Assembly (NCBI GenBank): GCA_020205615.1
Contig: CM035156.1
Location: 19,867,128 to 19,931,127 of the forward strand
Source: Panax quinquefolius
Lineage: Eukaryota; Streptophyta; Magnoliopsida; Apiales; Araliaceae
Direction: 5' to 3'
DNA length: 64,000 nt
The notes beneath the pieces were generated by a model. It was given only the letters and a program-made list of their open reading frames with translations, had not been told where the DNA came from and ran no database searches. The position numbers were made by a program, and so were the translations under genes. Position 1 is the first letter of the stretch, and each line of letters starts with the position of its first letter. This document shows, piece by piece, positions 62,901-64,000 of this stretch.

Positions 62901-64000
62901 TACTCATCATCGCCAAATTGATTACTTTAAATAAGGTTGTTAGTTTTCATATTCTAAGCAACTTTATTGAATTCAAACAATCAAACCATTGTAGTCAAAC
63001 ATTTTCATATCAAGCCATGAAGTCATTCGTTTATTACGGATGTCAAGTTTTCTTAGTCCATGTTATGGATTTGAATAAAGACACGTCGATTTGAATAATA
63101 TTCTGTTGTTATTGATTTTTTCTGACGTATTTCTGAAGAATTTCTTGGCTTACTCCCAAAGCGATATTAAATTTTGTATCGACTTTGAACCCGATACAAA
63201 AACTCATTTCTAAAATCTCATATCGAATGGCTCTATTGAACTTGAGGTTAAAAATTCAACTATAAATTTGGTACTGAGCCTTTATCTGGTGACTTCCTTT
63301 GTGGAATGCAAAAGCGGACTCTCGTAGGGGACACCATATTAAATGCGATAGTAAAGCGATAGGTGTCATTGTAGCGTCTTATCGAGGTTGGGATATGAGT
63401 CACGATTGAGAACAACCTAAATCGATAATCGAAATCGTAGCTTTACTAAAGCTTAGTTGGTTATTATCGGAGATTCGTTGAAGGATATTCTCGAATCGCT
63501 ATTCCATTAACGCAATGACTTCGTAGAGATACAAATTCGAATGGAAGCGAGGAATGTGGGAAGAGCTTGAAGAACTCGAGAGAGACTCATTTAAAGACGT
63601 GTTACGACCATACCATCTGGAAAAGCGAAAGTGGTAGTGGCGTGTTGAGTAGAAGATCGTATATCTGAAATCTGAGTGCGATATTATCAAAGACTCATTT
63701 AAGTATAATTTACAAATAATAGAGATGGAGATGAAAACTCTAGGTACCCCGTGATGATATCTGAGTATAATCGACTTTAATCGATAAAGTTAAAAGTTGT
63801 TCAAGATACACACCTGGGGTGATGAATTTGAAGAAGGAGGTGCGAAGTTGTTATTTCAAAAGCGAGAAATCGGTGAGGTGAGAAAAACTCAAACCTTGAT
63901 TTATTAATCCATTTAAAATTCTCGATCGAATAGGAGCTGTGGCCTATAGACTCGTTTTACTGCCAAGTATGGCGGCGTGTTCATAACGTTTTTCACGTGT
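62901..64000 (+). pseudogene. gypsy pol-deleted segment (copy 5), runs off the window
   Basis: It follows the same deleted arrangement as inverted copy 3: the RT start (KTHF-like, ISYRMALLN) near 63200-63245, then FGTEPLSGDFLCG (about 63265), the RT C-terminal GYYRRFVEG-like piece (about 63460), KCGKSLKNSRET-like sequence, a trace of RNase H end (about 63640), then integrase C-terminus from about 63700 to the end (ILDRIGAV-type sequence, AKYGGVFITF). The RT catalytic core and integrase core are absent. Confidence 0.75.

Overview
This window looks like a transposon-rich intergenic stretch of a eudicot-type flowering-plant nuclear genome. The evidence is one seven-exon nuclear gene with GT-AG introns and a plastid-type N-terminus, set among plant LTR retrotransposons, CACTA and Mutator DNA transposons and AT-rich DNA. 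I cannot assign a family or species. The only gene I consider intact is an adenylyl-sulfate (APS) kinase on the minus strand (CDS 34044-37592). A 100-N gap (47077-47176) marks a scaffold join.

Layout. 1-4900: gag/protease remnants and the complete 5' LTR of an Angela/Tork-like Ty1/copia element (minus), continuing off the left edge. It sits inside the LTR of a second copia element. 4901-18961: a Sirevirus-like copia element (minus) with a truncated 3' LTR, an envelope-like/plant-transposon-protein ORF, a leader and a full 2.9-kb LTR, but no recognisable gag-pol. A Ty3/gypsy fragment (9341-about 13556) is inserted in it. 18962-21880: the right part of a second, non-autonomous CACTA-type element carrying exon fragments of unrelated genes (MCM6-like, RecQ-like, nitronate-monooxygenase-like). 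23229-30943: a complete 7.7-kb CACTA (En/Spm) element with a TAG target-site duplication, a decayed TNP2 transposase, a second-gene region and two large imperfect hairpins. 30944-39418: low-repeat DNA with the APS kinase gene. 39419-56909: a Mutator-like element whose PB1-like transposase ORF is split by a Ty3/gypsy insertion (5-bp duplication AGTAT). 47277-64000: further copies of that gypsy family, including two head-to-head copies with the same internal deletions.

How it fits together. The TE genes are nearly all frameshifted, whereas the APS kinase reads cleanly across seven exons. Some TE frameshifts may be assembly error, because repeat copies differ at CAG/CTG sites in a systematic way. 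Most of the window is layered insertion of a few families. The most interesting candidates are the paired hairpins inside the CACTA element, the gene-fragment mosaic in the second CACTA-like element, and the pol-deleted gypsy subfamily that appears to have been mobilised in trans.
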